Below the pieces are notes generated by a model. The model had not been told where the DNA came from and did no database searches. It worked only from the letters and a program-made list of their open reading frames with translations. From Curtobacterium pusillum (GTDB lineage: Bacteria > Actinomycetota > Actinomycetes > Actinomycetales > Microbacteriaceae): a DNA stretch of 64,000 nucleotides. Of the stretch, positions 24,732-32,651 are shown piece after piece. Each line of letters opens with the position of its first letter. Position 1 is the first letter of the stretch. Made by a program: the position numbers and the translations under genes. Location of the stretch: the NCBI GenBank assembly GCA_002025645.1, contig CP018783.1, forward strand, positions 1,178,001 through 1,242,000, written 5' to 3'.

Positions 24732-26222
24732 TCAGCCGAGTTCGCCGGAGAGCCGCCCGTGGAGCGCCACCGAACCCGTGTTGAGGTTCACCACCTCGAC
24801 CGTCGAGCCGTGCTTGGCGAAGCGCTGCTCGACCCCGTCCAGGGCCGCGACCGTGCTCGCGTCGAACACGTGCGCGTCGGACATGTCGATGACCACGTGC
24901 TCGGGGTCCTGCGCGTAGGAGAAGCGGGTGACGAGGTCGTTCGAGGACGCGAAGAACAGTGCACCGCGGACCCGGTACCGGACCGTGTGCTCGTCGACGG
25001 GCTCGCGCACGACGGTCACCACGTGCGCGGCCCGCCGGGCGAAGACCAGCGCCGCGACCACCACCCCGACCAGGACGCCGGTGGCGAGGTTGTCCGTCGC
25101 GACGACCACGACGACGGTGATCACCATCACCGCGGTCTCACCGAGCGGCATGCGGCCGAGGGTGCGGGGGCGGATGCTGTGCCAGTCGAAGGTCGCGACG
25201 CACACCATGATCATCACCGCGGTCAGCGCCGCCATCGGGATCTCGGCGACCAGGTCGTGCAGCACGATCGTCAGCACGAGCACCGAGGCCCCGGCGACGA
25301 AGGTCGAGATCCGCGTCCGGGCACCGGCGGTCTTCACGTTGATCACGGTCTGGCCGATCATCGCGCACCCACCCGTCCCGCCGAAGAACGCGGAGACGAC
25401 GTTCGCGATCCCCTGTCCCCATGACTCCCGCCACTTGCTCGACCCGGTCTCGGTGATCGAGTCGACGAGCTGGGCGGTGAGGAGCGTCTCGATGAGCCCG
25501 ACGATCGCGACGCCGAACGCGTACGGCGCGATGGTCTGCAGCGTCTCGAACGAGAACGGCGTCGTGATGCCGGTGAACCCCGGCAACGCCGTCGGCAGGG
25601 CTCCCTCGTCCCCCACGGTCGGGACCGCGATGCCGGCGACCAGGGTGATCGCCGTGATGACCACGACGGCGACGAGCGGTGCCGGGACCGCCTTCGTGAG
25701 GAACGGGAAGCCGACGATGATCGCGACGCCGAGGGCGGTGAGCGGCCAGACGATCGCCGGGACGTCCCCGCCGAAGAGGTTCGGCAGCTGCGCCGTGAAG
25801 ATCAGGATCGCGAGGGCGTTGACGAAGGCGACGTTGACGCTCCGCGGGATGAACCGCATCAGGCGCGCGACGCCGAGGAACCCCAGCACGAGCTGGAACA
25901 CCCCGCCGAGCACGATCGTCGGGACGAGGTAGGCGATGCCGTGGTCCCGCACGAGCGGGGCGATGACGAGGGCCACCGACCCGGCGGCGGCGGACACCAT
26001 CGCCGGGCGTCCACCGACGATCGAGATGACGACCGCGATGACGACGCTCGAGAAGAGCCCGACGGCGGGGTCCACCCCGGCGACGACCGAGAAGGAGATC
26101 GCCTCGGGGATGAGGGCGAGCGCGGTGACGATCCCGGCGAGGACCTCACGCGTCAGCAGTCGGGGCGAACGCAGGGCGCTGAGGACTCTCGGGGCCGTCG
26201 GGGCGTGGGTGATCACGGACAT
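24732..26222 (-). CDS. SulP family anion transporter with STAS domain
   Basis: A 496-residue transporter. The N-terminal Sulfate_transp region has PEAISFSVVAGVDPAVGLFS and about 11-12 membrane helices, then a C-terminal STAS domain (about 400-490; VIDMSDAHVFDASTVAALD). SulP proteins carry sulfate, bicarbonate or other anions; the substrate is not readable. ATG 26222 is preferred to a GTG at 26243 lying inside the 38-base palindrome. A TAGAGT box eight bases upstream points to leaderless mRNA. It is divergent from a MerR regulator. Confidence 0.88.
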   Translation of the reverse strand: MSVITHAPTAPRVLSALRSPRLLTREVLAGIVTALALIPEAISFSVVAGVDPAVGLFSSVVIAVVISIVGGRPAMVSAAAGSVALVIAPLVRDHGIAYLVPTIVLGGVFQLVLGFLGVARLMRFIPRSVNVAFVNALAILIFTAQLPNLFGGDVPAIVWPLTALGVAIIVGFPFLTKAVPAPLVAVVVITAITLVAGIAVPTVGDEGALPTALPGFTGITTPFSFETLQTIAPYAFGVAIVGLIETLLTAQLVDSITETGSSKWRESWGQGIANVVSAFFGGTGGCAMIGQTVINVKTAGARTRISTFVAGASVLVLTIVLHDLVAEIPMAALTAVMIMVCVATFDWHSIRPRTLGRMPLGETAVMVITVVVVVATDNLATGVLVGVVVAALVFARRAAHVVTVVREPVDEHTVRYRVRGALFFASSNDLVTRFSYAQDPEHVVIDMSDAHVFDASTVAALDGVEQRFAKHGSTVEVVNLNTGSVALHGRLSGELG

Positions 26223-26224
26223 CA

Positions 26225-26262
26225 CGCCGAACTCTACCCTCACGTGAGGGTAGAGTTCGGCG
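26225..26262. promoter_or_regulatory. perfect 38-base operator palindrome between SulP and MerR genes
   Basis: Left half CGCCGAACTCTACCCTCAC (26225-26243) is the exact reverse complement of the right half. Each half contains a TAGAGT -10-like box pointing outward, seven or eight bases from the start codons of the MerR gene (GTG 26264) and the SulP gene (ATG 26222). This fits a MerR-family operator that controls both genes. A -35 box is not obvious. Confidence 0.75.
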
Positions 26263-26263
26263 C

Positions 26264-26650
26264 GTGAGCACCACCATGCACATCGGGGAACTGGCCGAGC
26301 GTGCGGAGATGTCCCTCCGCACCATCCGGCACTACGACGAGGTCGGGCTGCTCGTGCCGAGTGAACGGACGAGCGGTGGGTTCCGGGTGTACACGGAGCA
26401 GGACCTGGAGCGGCTGCTCGTGATCCGTCGGATGAAGCCGCTCGGGTTCACGCTCGACGAGATGGCCGAGCTGCTCCGGGTCGTCGATGGTCTGGCCGCG
26501 ATGGACACCGGGGCCGCTCCTGCGTTGGCAGCGCGGCTCGACGAGTTCCTCGTGGATGCGCGGGCTCGGCACGCGAAGCTCGTCGAGCGTGCGGGCATGG
26601 CCGAGGAGTTCATCGGCACGCTCGGGACGCTTCGCGCCTCAGTCCCGTGA
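26264..26650 (+). CDS. MerR family transcriptional regulator
   Basis: A 128-residue protein. The N-terminal winged helix reads MHIGELAERAEMSLRTIRHYDEVGLLVPSERTSGG split across the HTH, with FRVYTEQDLERLLVIRRMK typical of MerR. A C-terminal dimerisation helix follows. There are no cysteines, so it is unlikely to sense thiophilic metals. It starts two bases after the palindrome and likely controls itself and the SulP transporter. Its last 12 bases overlap the next gene on the opposite strand. Confidence 0.9.
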   Translation: MSTTMHIGELAERAEMSLRTIRHYDEVGLLVPSERTSGGFRVYTEQDLERLLVIRRMKPLGFTLDEMAELLRVVDGLAAMDTGAAPALAARLDEFLVDARARHAKLVERAGMAEEFIGTLGTLRASVP

Positions 26651-26848
26651 CAGCTCGCCGGCCTCGATGAGCCGCTTGCGCTCTCGACGTGCCGCTCGCC
26701 ACTCGGCTTGTCTCCGGATGAGCTCGTCGTGCTCCCAGATGAGGCGTCGCGCCTTCCACGGCCGCAAGCGGTACTTCCGCCGGATCCGCTGACGCCATTC
26801 CTCCTGGCGCCGAGCGACGAGCGCGAGCACCGGATCTTCCACCGTCAT
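26639..26848 (-). CDS. small basic hypothetical protein
   Basis: A 69-residue protein rich in Arg and Trp (EEWRQRIRRKYRLRPWKARR, then RRQAEWRAARRERKR), mostly helical and strongly basic. No known family. It overlaps the end of the MerR gene (opposite strand) by 12 bases and the next upstream gene by four bases (26845-26848). This suggests a real two-gene unit with that gene. Confidence 0.55.
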   Translation of the reverse strand: MTVEDPVLALVARRQEEWRQRIRRKYRLRPWKARRLIWEHDELIRRQAEWRAARRERKRLIEAGELSRD

Positions 26849-27183
26849 TCCGATTCCCTCCCCGTGATGAGCCCGAGCACCATCGTGCCCAGCACTGCGT
26901 CGCCCTCGCGAAGAATCTGCATGTCGTACATGACATCAGCACTCGCGAAGCCGATCTCTGCCCGCCCGACGTCCCCGTCACACGCCTGGTCGACCGTCCA
27001 CACGAACCGCGACCACGCCCGGTCCCGCTCCTCACGCGCCACGTCCCGCCGCCACCGCAGCACCGCCCACAACCCGCCGACCAACCCCGCCACCGCCGTC
27101 AGCCCGACAGCCAGCGCAGCCGCGACCACCGTCGCGACCGCCGCAGGCGGCCAGGCCGCGAGCCCCTCGACCCCTGCCGTCAT
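26845..27183 (-). CDS. hypothetical membrane-anchored protein
   Basis: A 112-residue protein with one N-terminal membrane helix (about residues 13-43, AAVATVVAAALAVGLTAVAG), a basic RWRRDVAREERDRAW stop-transfer region, and a small soluble C-terminal part (FASADVMYDMQILREGDAVLG). No family recognised. It shares a four-base overlap with the small basic gene 26639-26848. Confidence 0.6.
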   Translation of the reverse strand: MTAGVEGLAAWPPAAVATVVAAALAVGLTAVAGLVGGLWAVLRWRRDVAREERDRAWSRFVWTVDQACDGDVGRAEIGFASADVMYDMQILREGDAVLGTMVLGLITGRESE

Positions 27184-27239
27184 CCGGGGCCTCCCTCCAG
27201 CTCGCGACCCGGCCACGTCGAGAACGCTACGGAGCCGCC

Positions 27240-27263
27240 GGGCCCGCACCGTGCCTCCAGGCC
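27240..27263. repeat. half-copy of the palindromic element upstream of aspS
   Basis: GGGCCCGCACCGTGCCTCCAG matches the right arm of the GGAGGCRCGG family; no left arm is present. It lies 94 bases before the aspS start. Confidence 0.5.
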
Positions 27264-27356
27264 GACCCTGTGGACGACGCCGGGCGGAGGCCCGCCTGTG
27301 GAGGAAGGAACGCACCCAACGACGGGCCCGGAGGCAGACCGGTAGACTCGACCACC

Positions 27357-28697
27357 GTGATCGAACGCACCCGCATCGCCGACCTCGCCGCACGCCCCGA
27401 CGGCCCCGTCTCCGTCGCCGGATGGGTGGAGACCGTCCGAGACCAGAAGAAGGTGCAGTTCGTCGTCCTCCGCGACGAGTCCGGCGCCGCTCAGCTCGTC
27501 AACCCCGCCACGCGCGAAGCGGTCGAGGGTGACGACGCCTCCGCCGCAGCACTCGCGACGACCGAGGCGATCTCCGGCCTCGCGCACGGCACCTTCGTGC
27601 ACGTGCAGGGCACGCTGAAGCACGACGAGCGGGTCAAGCTCGGCGGGCTCGAGGTCAAGGTCGGCGACCTGACCGTCATCAGCGCAGCGATCCCGGAGAC
27701 GCCGATCGCGGACGACTCCTCGCTCGACAAGCGCCTGGACTGGCGCTTCCTCGACCTGCGCAACCGCAAGCAGAACCTCATCTTCCGCATCCAGACGACG
27801 ATGGAGCACGCGTTCCGCACCTACTGGGTCGAGCGCGACTACATCGAGATCCACACCCCGAAGCTGATGGCGTCGGCGTCCGAGTCGCGTGCCGAGCTCT
27901 TCCAGCTCGAGTACTTCGAGACGACGGCGTACCTCGCGCAGTCCCCGCAGAACTTCAAGCAGATGGCGCAGCCCGCCGGCTTCGGTGCGGTCTTCGAGAT
28001 CGCGGACGCCTTCCGTGCCGACCCCTCCTTCACGAGCCGGCACGCCACCGAGTTCACGAGCATCGACGCCGAGTTCTCGTGGGTCGAGTCCCACGAGGAC
28101 GTCATGGCCATGCACGAGGAGCTCCTCGTCGCCGGGTTCACCGCGGTCAAGGAGAAGCACGGCAAGGACATCGAGGAGGTCTTCGGCTTCGAGTTCGTCG
28201 TCCCGACCGCTCCGTTCCCCCGCGTGACCCTGGCCGAGGCCCGGAAGATCGTGGCCGACAGCGGCTACGAGGTCGTCCGCGCCGACGGTGACCTCGACCC
28301 CGAGGGCGAGCGCCGCGTGAGCGCCTGGGCGAAGGAGACGCACGGCTCGGAGTTCGTCTTCGTGACCGACTACGACGCGTCGATCCGCCCGTACTACCAC
28401 ATGCGCCACGCCGACGACCCGACGCTCACGAACAGCTACGACCTGCTGTTCAACGGCGCCGAGATCTCGACGGGTGCGCAGCGCGAGCACCGCGTGGAGA
28501 CCCTCGAGGCGCAGGCCGTCGAGAAGGGCCTCGACCCGGAGGAGCTCGGTTGGTACCTCGACTTCTTCCGCTACGGCGTCCCGCCGCACGGCGGCTTCGG
28601 CATGGGCCTGGCGCGCGTGCTCATGCTCGCGCTGCACGAGCCGTCGATCCGCGAGGTCACGTACCTCTTCCGCGGCCCGACGCGCCTGACCCCGTAG
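27357..28697 (+). CDS. aspS: aspartate-tRNA ligase, archaeal type (probably tRNA Asp/Asn, non-discriminating)
   Basis: A 446-residue class II synthetase without the GAD insertion of usual bacterial AspRS (about 580-600 residues). The N-terminal OB fold (VSVAGWVETVRDQKKVQFVVLRD) binds the anticodon. The catalytic core has LDWRFLDLRN, YLAQSPQNFKQMA, ISTGAQREHR and GGFGMGLARVLMLAL, ending FRGPTRLTP. Archaeal-type enzymes in bacteria usually also charge tRNA-Asn, needing GatCAB. GTG 27357 lies eight bases after TAGACT (27343-27348). A strong terminator follows. Confidence 0.92.
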   Translation: MIERTRIADLAARPDGPVSVAGWVETVRDQKKVQFVVLRDESGAAQLVNPATREAVEGDDASAAALATTEAISGLAHGTFVHVQGTLKHDERVKLGGLEVKVGDLTVISAAIPETPIADDSSLDKRLDWRFLDLRNRKQNLIFRIQTTMEHAFRTYWVERDYIEIHTPKLMASASESRAELFQLEYFETTAYLAQSPQNFKQMAQPAGFGAVFEIADAFRADPSFTSRHATEFTSIDAEFSWVESHEDVMAMHEELLVAGFTAVKEKHGKDIEEVFGFEFVVPTAPFPRVTLAEARKIVADSGYEVVRADGDLDPEGERRVSAWAKETHGSEFVFVTDYDASIRPYYHMRHADDPTLTNSYDLLFNGAEISTGAQREHRVETLEAQAVEKGLDPEELGWYLDFFRYGVPPHGGFGMGLARVLMLALHEPSIREVTYLFRGPTRLTP

Positions 28698-28709
28698 TCA
28701 CCCGGCACA

Positions 28710-28749
28710 CGCGAAGCGGCCCCCGTCCGAGGACGGGGGCCGCTTCGCG
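28710..28749 (+). terminator. strong terminator hairpin after aspS
   Basis: Perfect 19-base arms (28710-28728 and 28731-28749, core AGCGGCCCCCGTCC) around a two-base loop, followed by TTCC. It lies between convergent genes and may work in both directions. Confidence 0.8.
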
Positions 28750-28759
28750 TTCCGCGGTG

Positions 28760-28775
28760 GGCCTGGAGGCGCGGC
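28760..28775. repeat. half-copy of the palindromic element
   Basis: GGCCTGGAGGCGCGGC abuts the stop codon of the Dabb gene on the opposite strand. Only the left arm is present. Confidence 0.45.
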
Positions 28776-29069
28776 TCAGCGCTCCCAGTCGATGGCCGCC
28801 CGCCCCGTGACCAGGCCACGGATCTCCGCTGCCGCGGCCTGGTGCTGCGGGTGCACCTGGTACTCGTCGAGTCCGGCGAGGTCGTCGAAGGTCGCCACGA
28901 CGGCGACGTCCTGGTTCTTCCCCGGGTAGGCGACGTTCTCGACGACCTCCAGGGAGCGGATCGACCCGACCGTGCCGATCAGCCCGACGAGGAGCTCCCG
29001 GATCCGGGCGATGGACGTGGCGCGGTCGAGGTCCTCGCGCAGGGTCCAGGAGACGACGTGGTGGATCAT
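28776..29069 (-). CDS. Dabb family (stress-responsive A/B barrel) protein
   Basis: A 97-residue ferredoxin-like-fold protein. The start IHHVVSWTLRED and the later DVAVVATFDDLAGLDEYQVHP match the Dabb family (dimeric alpha-beta barrel). Family members range from plant stress proteins to small bacterial enzymes; the role here is unknown. It overlaps the glutaredoxin-like gene by four bases. Confidence 0.85.
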   Translation of the reverse strand: MIHHVVSWTLREDLDRATSIARIRELLVGLIGTVGSIRSLEVVENVAYPGKNQDVAVVATFDDLAGLDEYQVHPQHQAAAAEIRGLVTGRAAIDWER

Positions 29070-29320
29070 GCGTGGGCCTCGGCCTTCTCGAGTGCACGGT
29101 GGAGCCGGTCGGCGTCGACGTGCCAGTTGCTGTGGACGCGCCCGTCGACCAGGACGACGGGGATGTCCTCCGCGTACTCCTCGCGGAGGGCGTCGTCGTC
29201 GAGGATGGACAGCTCCTGCAGGGTCGCCCCGGGGTGTTCGGCCACGACGCGTTCGACGACCGGTCGGGCGTCGTCGCAGAGGTGGCAGCCGGGCTTGGTC
29301 AGCAGGGTCACGGCGGGCAT
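29066..29320 (-). CDS. glutaredoxin family protein
   Basis: An 84-residue thioredoxin-fold protein of the DUF836/glutaredoxin-like type. The active site is KPGCHLCDDA, the cis-Pro segment is EDIPVVLVDG. It probably acts as a small cytoplasmic thiol-disulfide oxidoreductase. It overlaps the Dabb gene by four bases, so both are co-translated. The bS22 terminator separates it from the gene upstream. Confidence 0.87.
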   Translation of the reverse strand: MPAVTLLTKPGCHLCDDARPVVERVVAEHPGATLQELSILDDDALREEYAEDIPVVLVDGRVHSNWHVDADRLHRALEKAEAHA

Positions 29321-29351
29321 GGGACAACCATAACCGGCCCCGGAAATGCGA

Positions 29352-29373
29352 AAGCCCCGGCGAACCGGGGCTT
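29352..29373 (-). terminator. terminator after the bS22-type gene
   Basis: Nine-base arms AAGCCCCGG and CCGGGGCTT around a CGAA loop. On the minus strand it is followed by TTCGCATTTCC. It separates the 32-residue ribosomal-type gene from the glutaredoxin gene. Confidence 0.75.
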
Positions 29374-29392
29374 GACGCTGCAGGCTCGGGGC

Positions 29393-29491
29393 CTACTTCT
29401 TGTTGCGACGCTGGTGGCGCGTCTTGCGAAGCAGCTTGCGGTGCTTCTTCTTCGCCATGCGCTTGCGACGCTTCTTGATGACAGAACCCAT
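29393..29491 (-). CDS. bS22/AURKAIP1-COX24-type micro ribosomal protein
   Basis: A 32-residue, extremely basic protein: it starts GSVIKKRRKRMAKKKHRK and ends RHQRRNKK, with Lys and Arg at more than half of its positions. This matches the AURKAIP1/COX24 family, whose mycobacterial member (bS22) sits in the small ribosomal subunit. A GAGG site precedes ATG 29491, and a terminator follows. It lies downstream of an excisionase-like HTH gene, an arrangement common in actinobacteria. Confidence 0.9.
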   Translation of the reverse strand: MGSVIKKRRKRMAKKKHRKLLRKTRHQRRNKK

Positions 29492-29609
29492 ACGGACCTC
29501 ACTCGGACTGATGTTGTGTGGACACCGGGCCAACGAGACCGCGGAAAAACAACCCCGCCGAGTCTAGCGGAGGGCCGACGCGATGTCGAACGGGCCGGTT
29601 CGGACCCGA

Positions 29610-29804
29610 CTAGCCGACGTCGGCGATGCCGCCGCGCAGGACGTCCGCGACGGCGGACTCCGGGACGCGGAAGGACCGGCCGAACCGGATGGCGGGGAGT
29701 TCACCCGCGTGGACCATGCGGTAGACCGTCATCTTGGAGACGCGCATCATCTCGGCGACCTCAGCGACGGTGAGGAAGCGCACGTCGTCGAAACTGCCGG
29801 TCAT
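29610..29804 (-). CDS. excisionase/BldC-type helix-turn-helix protein
   Basis: A 64-residue MerR-like HTH_17 protein (FLTVAEVAEMMRVSKMTVYR then GELPAIRFGRSFRVPESAV). Such small proteins bind DNA as a winged helix without an effector domain. It lies on the chromosome beside the bS22 gene with no sign of an integrase, so it is a chromosomal regulator rather than a phage excisionase. An AAGG site precedes ATG 29804. A TACAGT box about 40 bases upstream may be its promoter. Confidence 0.87.
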   Translation of the reverse strand: MTGSFDDVRFLTVAEVAEMMRVSKMTVYRMVHAGELPAIRFGRSFRVPESAVADVLRGGIADVG

Positions 29805-29884
29805 GGTCCGCCTTCGGGGATTGGTGTGACCTGTGTGGTCACTGGCAACTGTAGGGGCCGGTGCGACCGGTGTCCAGATCCGGC

Positions 29885-30400
29885 TCAGTCCTCGTCGCCG
29901 CGCCGGGTGAAGCGCTTGCGGCTGCGGTCGACGACCCGCTCCCAGCCCTGCTGCGCACCGCTCAGTGCGGCGGTCGCACGGTAGGACGCCTCGGCCATGA
30001 CCCGGCCGAGTTCGGTGCCGACCTCGACCGTGGCCTTGCCGGCCGTGCCGGAACGGCGGACCGACACCGGCTGGCCGTCGAGCGTCCACGCCGTCGTCGC
30101 GGGAGTGCCGTCCGCGTCGACCGCGCTCGTGAACGGGAGCACCCACTCCTCGATGCCGACGAGCGGTTCCGGGTCGAGGCGGTAGTAGCGGTGCTGCCCC
30201 TCTTCACGGCTGGTGACGAGGCCCATGTCCCGGAGGACGCGGAGGTGCTTCGACACGGTGGGCTGGCTGACACCGAGCTTCTCGACGAGCTGCCCGACGC
30301 TGAGTTCGCCGCCGGTGACGTCCGACCCGTACGAGGACAGCAGCGCCCCGAGCAGTTCACGCCTGGTGGGATCCGCCACGACGCTGAAGATGTCGGCCAT
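29885..30400 (-). CDS. ArsR family transcriptional regulator
   Basis: A 171-residue protein. The N-terminal winged helix (IFSVVADPTRRELLGALL, then LGVSQPTVSKHLRVLRDMGLV and EGQHRYYRLD) is ArsR/SmtB-like. No CxC metal motif is visible, so a metal ligand is unlikely. The C-terminal 80 residues are of unknown role. ATG 30400 has a TAGCCT box six bases upstream (leaderless). It is divergent from the K+ transporter genes. Confidence 0.88.
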   Translation of the reverse strand: MADIFSVVADPTRRELLGALLSSYGSDVTGGELSVGQLVEKLGVSQPTVSKHLRVLRDMGLVTSREEGQHRYYRLDPEPLVGIEEWVLPFTSAVDADGTPATTAWTLDGQPVSVRRSGTAGKATVEVGTELGRVMAEASYRATAALSGAQQGWERVVDRSRKRFTRRGDED

Positions 30401-30472
30401 GCAGCAAGGCTAGCCGGGCCGTCACGGATGTACCATGACGAACCGTCCCGCCCATGTCCCCGGAGGCATACG

Positions 30473-31906
30473 ATGCTCGATCGCCACGAGCCGCCGTCGC
30501 GTCCGGCGGGCGCGACCCGTCGGCGGCCGTCCCGGATCGGCACGGCGCTCCGTTCATCGCCGTCCCGCCTGGCGATCGTCGTGTTCGTCGCGTTGATCTT
30601 CGTCTTCACGAGCCTGTTCATGACGCCGTGGGCCGCGGCGGACGGTCGCTCGACCCACTTCGCGGACGCACTCTTCACCGCAGCCTCGGTGGTCTGCGTC
30701 ACCGGGCTCGCCACCGTGGACATGGCGACGCACTGGTCGGTGTTCGGCAAGACCCTCGTGGTGATCGGCACGCAGATCGGGGCCGTGGGCGTCCTGACGT
30801 TCGCCTCCATCCTCGGGCTGTTCGTCACCCGGAAGCTCGGACTCCGGGCGAAGCTCATGGCCGCCGGCGACTCGAACCCGCTGCGGACGCACCACGGCGC
30901 CGTCCCCGAGGGCCAGGCCGTCCGCCTCGGCGAGGTCGGCACCCTGCTCGCGACCGTCGCGGTGAGCACGCTGTCGATCGAGATCGTCCTCGGGCTCCTC
31001 CTGCTGCCGTCCGTGCTCATCGCGGGGATGCCGTTCTGGACGGCCGTCGGCGACTCGTTCTACTACGCGGCGATGGCGTTCACGAACACCGGCTTCGCGC
31101 CGAACGCCAGCGGGCTGACCCCCTTCGCGCACGACTACTGGTTCCTCTCGCTGCTCATGGTCGGCGTCGTCGCGGGCTCGATCGGCTTCCCCGTGATCCG
31201 CGCCCTGACGAAGCAGCTCCGCACCCCGCGCCGCTGGCCCATCCACGTGAAGCTCACGCTCGCGACGAGCGCGGTCCTGCTCGTCGGCGGGGCGGCCGTG
31301 TACATCGCGCTCGAGGCATCGAACCCGACGACCTTCGGCGAGGAGGGCGCCGGTCGCACGGCGTTCCAGGCGCTCTTCCTCTCGACCATGACCCGGTCCG
31401 GCGGGTTCTCGCTCGTCGACTTCGACCAGTTGAACGGCTCGAGCCTGCTCGTCACGGACATGCTCATGTTCATCGGTGGCGGCTCGGCCTCCACCGCCGG
31501 CGGCATCAAGGTCACGACACTGGCCGTGCTGTTCCTCGCGGCCGTGGCGGAGGCACGCGGACGCCAGAGCATGGAGGCGTTCGGTCGCCGCATCCCGAGC
31601 GACGTGCTCCGCGTCGCCGTCGCAGTCGTCCTCTGGGGCGCCACGATCGTCGCCGTCGCCACGGTCGTGCTGCTCCAGATCACGCACGAGTCCCTCGACC
31701 GGGTGCTGTTCGAGGTCATCTCCGCGTTCGCCACCTGCGGCCTGTCGTCCGGGGTGTCCGCGAACCTGCCCGAGTCCGGCAAGTACGTGCTCGCCGCGAC
31801 GATGTTCCTGGGCCGTGTCGGTACAGTGACCATCGCCGCTGCACTGGCCGCCAGCCAGAGCCGGCAGTTGTTCCGCCGTCCCGAGGAGAGGCCGATCGTT
31901 GGCTGA
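30473..31906 (+). CDS. ktrB: TrkH/KtrB-type potassium uptake channel subunit
   Basis: A 477-residue membrane protein with four M1-P-M2 repeats. The four filter glycines lie in VCVTGLAT, AFTNTGFAPN, MTRSGGFS and FATCGLSSG. It forms the K+ pore gated by the following RCK protein. ATG 30473 has a CGGAGG site at a good distance; longer in-frame readings enter the ArsR gene. It overlaps the next gene by eight bases. An N-terminal Arg/Pro-rich stretch of about 35 residues precedes helix 1. Confidence 0.92.
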   Translation: MLDRHEPPSRPAGATRRRPSRIGTALRSSPSRLAIVVFVALIFVFTSLFMTPWAAADGRSTHFADALFTAASVVCVTGLATVDMATHWSVFGKTLVVIGTQIGAVGVLTFASILGLFVTRKLGLRAKLMAAGDSNPLRTHHGAVPEGQAVRLGEVGTLLATVAVSTLSIEIVLGLLLLPSVLIAGMPFWTAVGDSFYYAAMAFTNTGFAPNASGLTPFAHDYWFLSLLMVGVVAGSIGFPVIRALTKQLRTPRRWPIHVKLTLATSAVLLVGGAAVYIALEASNPTTFGEEGAGRTAFQALFLSTMTRSGGFSLVDFDQLNGSSLLVTDMLMFIGGGSASTAGGIKVTTLAVLFLAAVAEARGRQSMEAFGRRIPSDVLRVAVAVVLWGATIVAVATVVLLQITHESLDRVLFEVISAFATCGLSSGVSANLPESGKYVLAATMFLGRVGTVTIAAALAASQSRQLFRRPEERPIVG

Positions 31907-32591
31907 CCGCAACCGCCCGCACCCGCTCGGTGCCGTCAGCCACGACGCCCCGGTGCTCGTCATCGGCCTCGGCCGGTTCGGCGCCGCCACCGCCGGACAG
32001 CTCGAGCGGCAGGACCGCGAGGTCCTCGTGGTCGACACCGACGCCGGGCTCGTGCAGAAGTGGTCCGACCGGGTCACCCACGCGGTGCAGGCCGACGCGA
32101 CCGACATCGACGCACTCCGCCAGATCGGCGCGCAGGACTTCCCGATCGCGGTCGTCGGGACCGGCAGCGACCTCGAGTCGAGCGTGCTCATCACGGCGAA
32201 CCTGGTCGACCTCGGGATCCCGCAGATCTGGGCGAAGGCGATCAGTCGGTCGCACGGCACGATCCTCTCCCGCATCGGTGCCAACCACGTCGTCTACCCC
32301 GAGCGCGAGGCCGGCGAACGCACCGCGCACCTGGTGTCCGGCCGGATGCTCGACTTCATCGAGTTCGACGACGACTTCGCCGTGGTCAAGATGTTCCCGC
32401 CGGCGTCGGTCCGCGGGAAGGACCTGGCGACCACGGTGATCCGCACGCGCTTCGGCCTCACGGTGCTCGGGATCAAGACCCCGGGCGAGGCGTTCGTGCC
32501 GGCCACGCCGGAGAGCGTCATCGGCCAGAACGACGTCATCATCGTCTCCGGGACCGAGGGTGCCCTGGAACGCTTCGCCGCCCTGGAGTGA
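31899..32591 (+). CDS. ktrA: TrkA/KtrA-type potassium channel gating protein
   Basis: A 230-residue RCK protein. The Rossmann motif is VIGLGRFGAATAGQLERQ, with the acidic VVDTD at the end of strand 2, then an RCK_C domain (about 145-230). A single RCK unit fits KtrA. It binds nucleotide (ATP/NAD) and gates the KtrB-like pore encoded just before it. The start codon is TTG 31899, inside the upstream gene. A palindromic element follows its stop. Confidence 0.92.
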   Translation: MADRNRPHPLGAVSHDAPVLVIGLGRFGAATAGQLERQDREVLVVDTDAGLVQKWSDRVTHAVQADATDIDALRQIGAQDFPIAVVGTGSDLESSVLITANLVDLGIPQIWAKAISRSHGTILSRIGANHVVYPEREAGERTAHLVSGRMLDFIEFDDDFAVVKMFPPASVRGKDLATTVIRTRFGLTVLGIKTPGEAFVPATPESVIGQNDVIIVSGTEGALERFAALE

Positions 32592-32599
32592 GCAACGGG

Positions 32600-32644
32600 C
32601 GGACGGGAGGCGCGGGGCGGCCCCGCACCGTGCCTCCCGTCCGC
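32600..32644. repeat. palindromic element between ktrA and a tetR gene
   Basis: Arms GCGGACGGGAGGC (32600-32612) and GCCTCCCGTCCGC (32632-32644) are perfect complements; an inner GCGGGG/CCCCGC pair nests inside. It lies between convergent genes. Confidence 0.75.
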
Positions 32645-32651
32645 ATCCCGG

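Noticed and set aside
29610-29804. Phage excisionase
   Set aside because: No integrase or phage genes nearby; location beside the bS22 gene fits a chromosomal BldC/HTH_17 protein.
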